A stretch of DNA of 38,266 nt from Pseudomonadota bacterium (GTDB lineage: Bacteria > Pseudomonadota > Alphaproteobacteria > Sphingomonadales > Sphingomonadaceae): assembly GCA_963205265.1 (NCBI GenBank), contig CAUJJI010000157.1:1-38266 (forward strand), in the 5' to 3' direction. Every line of letters starts with the position of its first letter. The first letter of the stretch is position 1. Both the position numbers and the translations under genes were made by a program. This document shows, piece after piece, positions 16,583 to 23,990 of this stretch. The notes below the pieces were generated by a model that saw only the letters and a list, made by a program, of their open reading frames with translations, did not search any database and was not told the origin of the DNA.

Positions 16583-17692
16583 TCAGGCCGCCAGTGCCAC
16601 CCGCATGTCGACCAGACCTTGGCGCGCCAGGCTTTCGCAAAGGATCGTCTCGATCAGGTCGCGCTGGCTCCAGCCGAGCAACTCCGCCGAGCGGCCGAAG
16701 ACCTTTTCCGACCACAGGTTGCAGTTGAGATTGACCTCGAGAAAGTGAAGCTCGCCCTTGCGCTCATCGAAGCGGAACTCGAAGCGGCCGTAATCGAAGG
16801 GCAGGAAGGCACCCGCCATGCGCCGCGTGAAGTCGGCAATGCATTCCGCCCATGGGCCATCTCCGAAAGGCAGCAGCCGGTACTTCTGCTCGCGCTCCAC
16901 CAGATCGCGCTTCTCGGAGTAGGTGCGAAGATGGCCGGGATCGGCTTGTTCGAACAGCATCATCGGCATGATCGTCGGCGCGCCGCCGCAAGTGATCACA
17001 GGAACCTCGACATCGCTGCCGTCGAGGAACGGCTCGACGATCGCGTCGTGTCCGTCCTCGTGGATTTCGCCAATCGCATGACGCGCGCCCGTCCAGTCGC
17101 TTGCGTCCCGCACTCCCCAGCTGGCCGATGAGGCGTTGGGCTTGATCACCAGCCGGTCCGCTCTCGGGCATATGGCCGGTTCTACCGGTGCACCCCGGCG
17201 ATAGATCGCCCATCGAGCGGTCGGAATGCCGCGCGCCTGGGCTTCCAGCTTGGCAAGATGCTTGTCGTCCGAAAGGCCGCGCAGGATCGGACTCGCACCC
17301 AGGAACGGAATGCCGAGTCTGGTAGCCAACAGGGGCAACAGCATCTCGGAATTGAAGAAGCCGCCCCGGTTGAGAAGCGGAAAGACGAAGTCGCAGCCGG
17401 GGTCGGCGAACAGCGCCTCGTAGCTGTCGGCCAGCAACAAGTTCACGCCGATCTCCTCGAGCACGTCCCGCATCTCGCGATGATAGATGGCGTGATTGCC
17501 GTCCTCATGATGAAGGCCGCCTTCCCAGAAGACATGCTTGGCGATGAACAGGATCCGAAGCCGCTCGACTGCTTCGGCGGGAATGCGGGCTATCCGGCAT
17601 GTGCCGAATTCTGGAGTCGCGTACTGCACGCCGGGCCTATCGGCGAGCAGTGTTACACTGCTGTGAAATCGACTGCGAGCCGCTCGTAACAC
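16583..17692 (-). CDS. ATP-grasp ligase, D-Ala-D-Ala-ligase-like
   Basis: An ATP-grasp enzyme of up to 369 residues. The recognisable fold begins at RLRILFIAKHVFWEGG (about residue 44). It continues with FVFPLLNRGGFFNSEMLLPLLATRLGIPFLGASPILRGLSDDKHLAK, which parallels the Ddl pre-grasp region and its ATP-site Lys, then RLVIKPNASSASWGV, the acidic IVEPFLDGSDVEVPVI strand and FLEVNLNCNLW with metal-binding Glu/Asn. Such ligases join a carboxylate to an amine via an acyl phosphate. The GTG at 17692 has GGAAAG 8 bases upstream; a GTG at 17629 would give 348 residues and leave room for a divergent promoter. The true start is uncertain. It is divergent to the PLP enzyme gene. Confidence 0.75.
   Translation of the reverse strand: MLRAARSRFHSSVTLLADRPGVQYATPEFGTCRIARIPAEAVERLRILFIAKHVFWEGGLHHEDGNHAIYHREMRDVLEEIGVNLLLADSYEALFADPGCDFVFPLLNRGGFFNSEMLLPLLATRLGIPFLGASPILRGLSDDKHLAKLEAQARGIPTARWAIYRRGAPVEPAICPRADRLVIKPNASSASWGVRDASDWTGARHAIGEIHEDGHDAIVEPFLDGSDVEVPVITCGGAPTIMPMMLFEQADPGHLRTYSEKRDLVEREQKYRLLPFGDGPWAECIADFTRRMAGAFLPFDYGRFEFRFDERKGELHFLEVNLNCNLWSEKVFGRSAELLGWSQRDLIETILCESLARQGLVDMRVALAA
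17646..17662. promoter_or_regulatory. 17-bp inverted repeat near the divergent cassette start
   Basis: Arms AGCAGTGT and ACACTGCT flank a single T. It lies between the two possible starts of the ATP-grasp gene and 80 bp upstream of the PLP gene. It is a reasonable operator for a dimeric regulator, though it would be coding if the longer ATP-grasp start is used. Confidence 0.4.
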
Positions 17693-17694
17693 GA

Positions 17695-17716
17695 CTGTCG
17701 CTTTCCGGACCTATCG
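17695..17716 (+). promoter_or_regulatory. Candidate Pho-type promoter for the PLP enzyme gene
   Basis: One good heptamer, CTGTCGC (17695-17701), is followed by 9 bases and CTATCG (17711-17716), the same spacing as the strong Pho promoters in the window. Upstream in-phase heptamers at 17684 and 17673 are poor (3 and 4 of 7). The PLP gene ATG lies 31 bases after the CTA, as does the btaA GTG. Weaker than the other sites. Confidence 0.45.
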
Positions 17717-17741
17717 AACCTCGAGACTTCGAAAGGCTACC

Positions 17742-19172
17742 ATGACCAGCTCCGCATTCCTGTCGCAGATGCTGACCTCCGGTGGCGACCGGCGCATCGC
17801 CGTGCCGCGCGGAGGTAACACCAACGTCTACGGCGCATCGCCCTTCCCTCGTTCCACGCTGGGTTATGCAGCCTCCACGGCGAACGACATTTCGCTGGAC
17901 GCTTTCCGCCATCTCGAAGCCGTGGTGGCGGGCTGGAAGCATGGGCAGGTGCTCGATGAGACGGCGTACCAGGACTCGCTGGAAACCCTTCGCTGCCGCA
18001 TCCGGTCGGTGTGGGGCCTGGGCGACGGCATCGATGTCGTCTTCGCGCCTTCGGGCACGGATCTCGAGCTTGTCGCGCTCGCGCTGACGATCTCGCGATC
18101 CGACCGGGCGGTGACGAACATTCTGCTCGGCCAGGACGAAGTCGGAAGCGGTTGCGTGCTGGCCGCAGCCGGGCAGTACTTCGCGGGCGAGACGGCTGTG
18201 GCCTCGGGGTTGTGCAAGGGCTCCCGGATCGCAGGCTTCGAAGAGGTCGAACTCCTCAGCCTGCCGGTCCGGGACGAAAACGGCGTTCCGGTTTCGAGCG
18301 ACTGGATGACAACCGCCATCGGCGCTGTCGTGGAAGCGGTGAACGATCGAGGGGGCGCTCCGCTCGTCCATGTCGTGCACGGCTCCAAGACGGGACTCGT
18401 CTTACCCGACCTGGACGGCATCGATCGCCTCCTTGCCGGCTTCGGCGACCGGTTTTCCCTTGTCGTCGACGCTTGCCAGGCCCGCATCGAAGCCGATCGG
18501 TTACACGCCTATCTCGACCGGCAGGCGATCGTGCTTTTGACCGGTTCGAAATTCATGGGAGGCCCGCCCTTCTCCGGCTTTGCATTGATACCGGCCGGCT
18601 GCCGCCCCAAGAACATGATCGCAGCGGGACTTGGCAGCCTGTTCCGTCGCGCCGAATGGCCGGCAAGCTGGGACGCCTGCAATCATCTGCCTGGCGGAGC
18701 CAACCCCGGACTGCTGCTCCGCCTCGAAGCCGCCCTGTTCGAGCTGGAGCGCTACCAAGCGCTGGCGCCTGCCGATCGCGCGCGCGTGATCGAGCGCTTT
18801 GGTGGTGCGGTGCGCAGCCTGTCTGCCAGGCTGGGGGTCGACCTAGTCGCTCCGGCGCTGGCGGGCGGCTCGCTTCATCAGGCGACGCTTGCGACCCTTG
18901 ACCTGTCGCAGCTTCCGGCCCGGCCCGATCTGGAGATGGCGCAGCGCTGGTGCCGGGTGCTGGCCGCGCGCGGATTGCGTCTGGGCCAACCCGTCAAGTG
19001 CCTTCGAGCTGCCGACGACCGGTGGGTCGGCACACTTCGCCTGAGCTTGTCGATGCCGTTGATCTGCGCGCTCGCCCGGCTGGATGCCGCTGCGCTCGAG
19101 GCTCGATTTGCGCGCGATATGGCACGTATCGCCGATGTGCTGGAAGCGGCGCAACGGCCGGTCGTTGCCTGA
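17742..19172 (+). CDS. Fold-type-I PLP-dependent enzyme of unknown reaction
   Basis: A 476-residue protein with the signs of an aminotransferase class V-like PLP enzyme. FAPSGTDLELVAL near residue 105 is a phosphate-cup segment. VVDACQAR places the cofactor-pyridine Asp at D243, and LTGSKFMGGPPFSGF places the Schiff-base Lys at K270. LVHVVHGSKTGLVLPDLDGI adds a second typical segment. The N-terminus has a Gly/Arg-rich RGGNTNVYGASPFPRSTLGY motif that I do not recognise from characterised transaminases. It may be a transaminase, lyase or decarboxylase. It heads the plus-strand arm of the cassette, 12 bp before a flippase gene and divergent to the ATP-grasp gene. GAAAGG precedes the ATG. Confidence 0.75.
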   Translation: MTSSAFLSQMLTSGGDRRIAVPRGGNTNVYGASPFPRSTLGYAASTANDISLDAFRHLEAVVAGWKHGQVLDETAYQDSLETLRCRIRSVWGLGDGIDVVFAPSGTDLELVALALTISRSDRAVTNILLGQDEVGSGCVLAAAGQYFAGETAVASGLCKGSRIAGFEEVELLSLPVRDENGVPVSSDWMTTAIGAVVEAVNDRGGAPLVHVVHGSKTGLVLPDLDGIDRLLAGFGDRFSLVVDACQARIEADRLHAYLDRQAIVLLTGSKFMGGPPFSGFALIPAGCRPKNMIAAGLGSLFRRAEWPASWDACNHLPGGANPGLLLRLEAALFELERYQALAPADRARVIERFGGAVRSLSARLGVDLVAPALAGGSLHQATLATLDLSQLPARPDLEMAQRWCRVLAARGLRLGQPVKCLRAADDRWVGTLRLSLSMPLICALARLDAAALEARFARDMARIADVLEAAQRPVVA

Positions 19173-19184
19173 CCGGATCATTGC

Positions 19185-20432
19185 GTGACTGCTGCGATGC
19201 TGCGACGGCCGTTGCGCAATCTGGGCTGGCTGCTTGGCAGCCGCAGTGCCAATGCGGCGCTAAGCCTGGTCTATCTCGCTCTTGCGACCCGATCGCTGGG
19301 GCTCCAGGACTTCGGCCGGTTCGCGCTTATCGTCGTCATGGCGCAGGCAGTGACCGGAATCGCCAGCTTCTCTGCGTGGCAGGCCGTCGTCCAGTGGGGT
19401 GCTCGGCCGGGCATGGGTGCAGCAGCGGCAGGGTTCGCGGTAGCGCTCGATGGTCTCAGCATCGGCGTTGGAAGCCCTGTTGCTCTGCTGGTCGTCTGGA
19501 GTTCGCCCGGCTGGTTGTCTCTACCGGCCGACCTGCGCGGCGCGGCGCTGTCGCTTTGCCTCGCCGCACTCTTTTCGGTGCGCTCGACGCCGACCGGCAT
19601 GTTGCGCCTGCACGATCGCTATGATCTCGCGGCCGCGGCTGAGGCGGTGCAGCCGGCTACGCGCGCAGCGGGAGCTGTGGCAGCGGCTCTTTTCTGGCCT
19701 ACGGTTGGGGGATTCGTTTGCGCCTGGGCCCTGGCGGAACTGGCCTGCGCAGCCGCATACTGGCTTTTCGCGCTGCGTGTGCAGCCGGTGCGGTTCAGCG
19801 ATCTGAGCCTAACCCGACTTCCGCTGAGGGAGCCCGGCGCATGGCGCTTCGTTTGGGCGACAAGCCTGTCGCGCAGCCTGGCGGTGACGTCCAAGCAGAT
19901 TGTATTCCTGCTGGTGGGCGCGCTGGGCGGACCGGCGATCGCGGGCGGCTTTCGCGTGGCATCGCAACTCGGCCAGGCACTGGTCCAACTTGGAGAAGCC
20001 ATTGCGCGCGCGCTCTACCCCGAGCTGATCCGCGATCACGCCAGTGCGGGAGGTCTTGCGTGGCGAATGGCGATGCTTGCCCTCGTCACGGGAGCGATCG
20101 CGGTGACCTTCGCGGCAGCACTCGGCAGCGGGATTATCCAAGCGATTGCCGGTCCGGCCTATGCATTCGCGCGGGATGCCATGATCGTCCTGGCTCTCGC
20201 CGGAGCGATCGAGCTGATCGCCGCGAGCGCAGACGCGCTACTCGTCTCGCGCGGGCGTGCGATGACCGTCTTTGCGCTGCGCGCGGTGCCGTTGGCCGGG
20301 GCGCTCGCACTGCTGCCGATCGCGGTGAAACGCATGGGGTTGGGCGGCGCGGCCGCCTGCGTGCTGCTTGCCAGCTGGGCCACCGCGATTGGCCTAGGCT
20401 ATATGGCGTCGGGTCGTTCCGTCAGGCGATAA
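19185..20432 (+). CDS. Wzx-like polysaccharide/lipid flippase
   Basis: A 415-residue polytopic membrane protein of the MOP superfamily (Wzx/RfbX type). It opens with LRRPLRNLGWLLGSRSANAALSLVYLALATRSLGLQDFGRFALIVVMAQAVTGIASFSAWQAVVQWG, the typical start in which a soluble helix leads into TM1-TM2. About 10-12 hydrophobic segments can be counted, including ones near residues 90-110, 150-170, 230-250, 300-325 and 375-405. Such proteins flip lipid-linked oligosaccharides or related amphiphiles across the inner membrane. The start is a GTG at 19185, with an ATG at 19197 as an alternative. It follows the PLP gene by 12 bp. Its 3' end overlaps the convergent EEP gene by 34 bp. Confidence 0.85.
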   Translation: MTAAMLRRPLRNLGWLLGSRSANAALSLVYLALATRSLGLQDFGRFALIVVMAQAVTGIASFSAWQAVVQWGARPGMGAAAAGFAVALDGLSIGVGSPVALLVVWSSPGWLSLPADLRGAALSLCLAALFSVRSTPTGMLRLHDRYDLAAAAEAVQPATRAAGAVAAALFWPTVGGFVCAWALAELACAAAYWLFALRVQPVRFSDLSLTRLPLREPGAWRFVWATSLSRSLAVTSKQIVFLLVGALGGPAIAGGFRVASQLGQALVQLGEAIARALYPELIRDHASAGGLAWRMAMLALVTGAIAVTFAAALGSGIIQAIAGPAYAFARDAMIVLALAGAIELIAASADALLVSRGRAMTVFALRAVPLAGALALLPIAVKRMGLGGAAACVLLASWATAIGLGYMASGRSVRR

Positions 20433-21487
20433 TGGATCGTGAAGCCCATGTGATCGGACAGCATCGTCCCGTCGCGCTCGGTGCCGAATGGTATCTCTGC
20501 AGCCACCGGTCTGATCCGCGTCCGCGCTCCGTCATAAATCAGCTGCATGTCGCGCGCGCGTTGGCGAATCCACCTCGCATCGGCGGAAGCGCGAGCTCTG
20601 CCTTCATCGCCCGAAGTAACTTCCGTCAACCCTTCACGCGAGCCGGGCAGCGCCGCCGTCAAGGCGGCGATTCGCGCCGGGCGATCGCCGCGATTGAAGT
20701 CGCCGGCGATGACGAGCGGCTCACTCGCGCTGCGATGCTGGGCTAGGAACCGGGCCAGGAACTCCGTCTGGCGGCGATATGCCGCATGGGTCCGCTCATA
20801 GGGGGCTCCCGACGACGCCCGACTGTTCAGATGCGTCGCTGCAATCGCAATGGTGCCGCGCCCGGGTATTTCGATCGTCACCAACAAGACGCCCTTGGCG
20901 GCAAGGCAGTCGTAACCTGCGCAGGCGCCTGTCGGGAAAGGGACACGACGGACTTCGGTTATGGGCAAGTCGGAAAGAACGACAAGCCCGCTATCGAGTT
21001 CCGCAGGCTGTGTTTCGCCAAGGTACCACCGTCCTCCTGCCGCCTCGCTTTCGCCCGCCTCGGCGCGATGATAGGGGCCTTGTACCTGATAGGGGTAGCC
21101 GGCGCGTGCACCGATCGATTTGGCTTCAGCGGTGAACGCTTCCTGCAAGACGACGACCATGGGCTGGTGCCCCGCCGCACGCAATTGCGCGAGCCGCTGA
21201 CCGATCTGCCGCAGCGCCTCCGGCCTCCCGGACGCCACTGGCCAAGGCAGTCCTTTGACATTGTAAGTCATCACCGAGAAATCGCTGGCCGCATTCGCAC
21301 TCGGGTGGTCGGCGAGCCCGCTTCCAGGCGCAACAACCGGTTGCGCCAGCGAAGCCCCTCCCAGCGCTGCCCCGATGCTGAGCGTATAGCGAAAGCGCAA
21401 GGCCTGCTGCGAAATTGCCCGGACGATTGCTCCGCCGGTGCGTTCCCTCACACTCCGTCTGGTCATGTCGTTCGAGAGCCCCGTCAT
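20399..21487 (-). CDS. Endonuclease/exonuclease/phosphatase (EEP) family protein, probably exported
   Basis: A 362-residue EEP-fold hydrolase. Motifs in order are FSVMTYNVKGLPW (Asn metal ligand), VVVLQEAF (Glu metal ligand), IAATHLNS, LVIAGDFNRGD (catalytic Asp and Asn) and LSDHMGF (catalytic Asp-His). The architecture resembles bacterial sphingomyelinase/phospholipase C-like and secreted phosphodiesterase members. A basic N-terminus followed by a modest hydrophobic stretch (YTLSIGAALGGASLAQPVV) suggests export. The PhoB-like box upstream and its location between Pho genes suggest release of phosphate or phospho-headgroups from lipids or nucleic acids; the substrate is unproven. It is convergent with the flippase gene, overlapping it by 34 bp. 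Confidence 0.85.
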   Translation of the reverse strand: MTGLSNDMTRRSVRERTGGAIVRAISQQALRFRYTLSIGAALGGASLAQPVVAPGSGLADHPSANAASDFSVMTYNVKGLPWPVASGRPEALRQIGQRLAQLRAAGHQPMVVVLQEAFTAEAKSIGARAGYPYQVQGPYHRAEAGESEAAGGRWYLGETQPAELDSGLVVLSDLPITEVRRVPFPTGACAGYDCLAAKGVLLVTIEIPGRGTIAIAATHLNSRASSGAPYERTHAAYRRQTEFLARFLAQHRSASEPLVIAGDFNRGDRPARIAALTAALPGSREGLTEVTSGDEGRARASADARWIRQRARDMQLIYDGARTRIRPVAAEIPFGTERDGTMLSDHMGFTIHYRLTERPDAI

Positions 21488-21538
21488 GTCGTCGTGCCAT
21501 CGTCGGATGAGCTCCTAGGCGCGTACGGCGTCGGGGGG

Positions 21539-21556
21539 ATGACGCATCGGTGACAG
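21539..21556 (-). promoter_or_regulatory. PhoB-like box for the EEP gene
   Basis: On the minus strand, CTGTCAC, 4 bases, GCGTCAT. This matches the 18-bp Pho box at 11 of 14 heptamer positions. It lies 52 bp upstream of the EEP ATG. No CTA element is found 9 bases downstream, unlike the other sites, so the -10 is unclear. Confidence 0.55.
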
Positions 21557-21624
21557 TTCGGGGACGCCGCTGCATCGCGCAGCGACGGCTTGCCGGCAAG
21601 CGATGTCAGATCACGGCCGCATCA

Positions 21625-21690
21625 CTGCCATTGAATCTTCACCGTTCCTTCACCGCACTGGCATCCGAGTGTCATCGCCCCGCTCTAGAG
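21625..21690 (+). promoter_or_regulatory. PhoB-type array and promoter for the second receptor operon
   Basis: In-phase heptamers every 11 bp start at 21625, 21636, 21647, 21658 and 21669: CTGCCAT, TCTTCAC, CCTTCAC, CTGGCAT, GTGTCAT. The last pair matches CTGTCAT at 12 of 14 positions. Nine bases later comes CTAGAG (21685-21690), identical in sequence and spacing to the phytase-receptor promoter. The ATG lies 42 bases after the CTA in both. Confidence 0.72.
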
Positions 21691-21726
21691 CCCCATGTTG
21701 CAACGCACAAATCAGGGGGTTTACTC

Positions 21727-23988
21727 ATGCGCACATTTACGGCCGTTTTGCTCGCATCTTCGGCTTTCATCGCTCAGCCGGCAATCGCCGCGGACGAATC
21801 GGCCGATGCCGCCGAGGCGGCGAGTTCAAGCGAAATCGTCGTCTTTGGCCGGGGCGAGACTCGCCAGGTGCAGGAAGTCGATGCGCTCGATATCCAGGTC
21901 CTCACCCCCGGGTCCAGCCCGATCAAGGCGATCGAGAAACTGCCCAGCGTGAACGTCCAGGCATCCGATCCATTCGGCAACTACGAATGGTCCACTCGCG
22001 TCACGATTCGCAGCTTCAACCAGAGTCAGCTCGGCTTCAATCTCGACGGCATCCCGCTCGGCGATATGCAGTACGGCAACCACAACGGCCTGCACATCAG
22101 CCGCGCGATCAGCTCCGAGAACATCGGCTCGGTCCGTGTTTCGCAGGGCGCTGGTTCGATCGGCACGCAAGCAACCAACAACCTCGGCGGCACGCTCGAG
22201 TATTTCACCATGGACCCGCTCGACCGCTTCGCGGTGGACGCCAGCGGTACCTATGGCAGCGACGAGACGATGCGCGGCTTCGTGCGCGTCAACGTCGGCA
22301 GCGCCGAAGGCTTCCGCGGCTTCGTGTCCTATGGATACGGCGCGACCGACAAGTTCAAGGGCGAAGGAACGCAGGACCAGCACATCGTGAACGCCAAGGG
22401 CGTGCTGCCGATGGGCGATGGCCAGATCGACCTGTGGTTCAGCTATTCCGACCGGCGCGAGCAGGACTATCAGGACATGTCGCTCGATATGCTGGCGCGG
22501 CTCGGCTACCAGTCGGACAACACCTTCTCCGACTACGCGCTGGCGATCCAGCTCGCCGACATCGGCAACAATCGCGGCGAAACCGGAGCGCCCGTGTCGA
22601 ACGCTGCCGCCGGCAAGATCTATCCCGGCAGCTACGCCTCGGTCGACGACGCCTATTACGACGCTTCGGGCCTCCGCAAGGATACGCTTGCCGCGCTCGG
22701 TTACAGCACGTCGCTCGGCGAAAATGCCCAGGCCATGATCAAGGGCTACTACCATCACGACAAGGGCATGGGTCTGTGGGCCACGCCCTACACCCCCAGC
22801 CCGAACGGCGTGCCGATCTCAGTGCGCACGACCGAGTACGACATCGACCGCTGGGGTGTGTTCGGTTCGACCAACTTCCAGCTGGGCTTCAATGCCGTCA
22901 AGGTCGGCGGCTGGTATGAGCACATCAAGTTCAACCAGGCTCGCCGGTTCTATGCCCTGGCGAGCCGGACCGATCCGGGCCTGTCCTTCCGCGACTATCC
23001 GAAGAATCCGTTCTTCACGCAGTGGGAATTCGATTTCACCACCAAGACGCTGCAATACTACGTGCAGGATACGATCGATCTCGGCCAGGTGAAGCTCAAC
23101 CTCGGCTGGAAGGGCTTCAAGGTCACCAACCGCGCCGATGCGATCATTGCCGGCGGATTCCCGCAGGGCCGCTTCAAGACCGAGGACTGGTTCCAGCCGC
23201 ACGCCGGCGTCGTGCTGGCCCTGGGTGAATCTGCCGAAGTCTTCGCAGGCTTCACCCAGGCAACCCGCGCCTTCCCATCGGTGAATGGCAGCATCTGGGG
23301 CACGACGCAGGCCGGATTCAACGCGATCAAGGACACGATCAAGCCGGAGACATCAAACACCTACGAGCTCGGCGCGCGTTACAATACCGCAAATTTCAAC
23401 GGGCTGCTCGGCGTCTATCTGGTCGACTTCCACGACCGCCTGCTTGGCGTCGCGAGCGGTCCGGCAATCGTCGGCAGCCCTTCGATCCTGCAGAACGTGG
23501 GTTCGGTGCGTGCGATCGGTGTCGAAGCGGCTGGCGACTACAAGATCAGCAACGATTTCAGCCTCTATGTCTCCTATACCTACACCGACGCGACCTATCG
23601 CGACGACGTGTTCAATGGCGCCGGAGCGCTAGTCGCTGCAACCAAGGGCAAGACGGTAATCGACGCGCCCAAGCACATGATGCGCGGCGAAGTGAGCTAC
23701 GACAACGGTCAGGCCTTCGGTCGCTTCGCGGTGAACTACATGTCGAAGCGCTATTTCAATTACCTCAACGATCGCTCGGTCCCGAGCCGCGTCGTCGCCG
23801 ATGCCGCGATCGGCTACCGCTTCGACGAGGAGGGGCGCTACGAACTGCAGTTCAACGTCAGCAACCTGTTCGACGAGGTGTACATCGGGACGATCAACTC
23901 GGGCGGGACCGGCAACAGCGGCGATCGCCAGACGCTGCTGGTCGCCGCGCCGCGCCAGTTCTTCGTCACGCTCAAAGCGGGGTTCTGA
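21727..23988 (+). CDS. TonB-dependent receptor, phosphodiesterase-linked
   Basis: A 753-residue outer-membrane receptor. The start ATG at 21727 follows AGGGGG; the frame stays open upstream but runs through the promoter. A signal peptide ends at residue 22 (AIA-A). The plug domain spans about residues 35-155 (SSEIVVFGRGETRQVQEVDALDIQVLTPGSSPIKAIEKLPSVNVQA ... RVTIRSFNQSQLGFNLDGIPLGDM ... RVSQGAGSIGTQATNNLGGTLEYF). The barrel ends with FFVTLKAGF. There is no STN domain. It is 2 bases from the NPP-type phosphodiesterase gene and has a Pho-type promoter, so uptake of a phosphorylated compound such as nucleotides or another phosphodiester product is likely. The substrate is inferred. Confidence 0.93.
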   Translation: MRTFTAVLLASSAFIAQPAIAADESADAAEAASSSEIVVFGRGETRQVQEVDALDIQVLTPGSSPIKAIEKLPSVNVQASDPFGNYEWSTRVTIRSFNQSQLGFNLDGIPLGDMQYGNHNGLHISRAISSENIGSVRVSQGAGSIGTQATNNLGGTLEYFTMDPLDRFAVDASGTYGSDETMRGFVRVNVGSAEGFRGFVSYGYGATDKFKGEGTQDQHIVNAKGVLPMGDGQIDLWFSYSDRREQDYQDMSLDMLARLGYQSDNTFSDYALAIQLADIGNNRGETGAPVSNAAAGKIYPGSYASVDDAYYDASGLRKDTLAALGYSTSLGENAQAMIKGYYHHDKGMGLWATPYTPSPNGVPISVRTTEYDIDRWGVFGSTNFQLGFNAVKVGGWYEHIKFNQARRFYALASRTDPGLSFRDYPKNPFFTQWEFDFTTKTLQYYVQDTIDLGQVKLNLGWKGFKVTNRADAIIAGGFPQGRFKTEDWFQPHAGVVLALGESAEVFAGFTQATRAFPSVNGSIWGTTQAGFNAIKDTIKPETSNTYELGARYNTANFNGLLGVYLVDFHDRLLGVASGPAIVGSPSILQNVGSVRAIGVEAAGDYKISNDFSLYVSYTYTDATYRDDVFNGAGALVAATKGKTVIDAPKHMMRGEVSYDNGQAFGRFAVNYMSKRYFNYLNDRSVPSRVVADAAIGYRFDEEGRYELQFNVSNLFDEVYIGTINSGGTGNSGDRQTLLVAAPRQFFVTLKAGF

Positions 23989-23990
23989 CC

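Noticed and set aside
17680..17697. Pho box on the minus strand for the ATP-grasp operon
   Set aside because: Only one heptamer-like match (CAGTCGT) without an in-phase partner or a CTA element.
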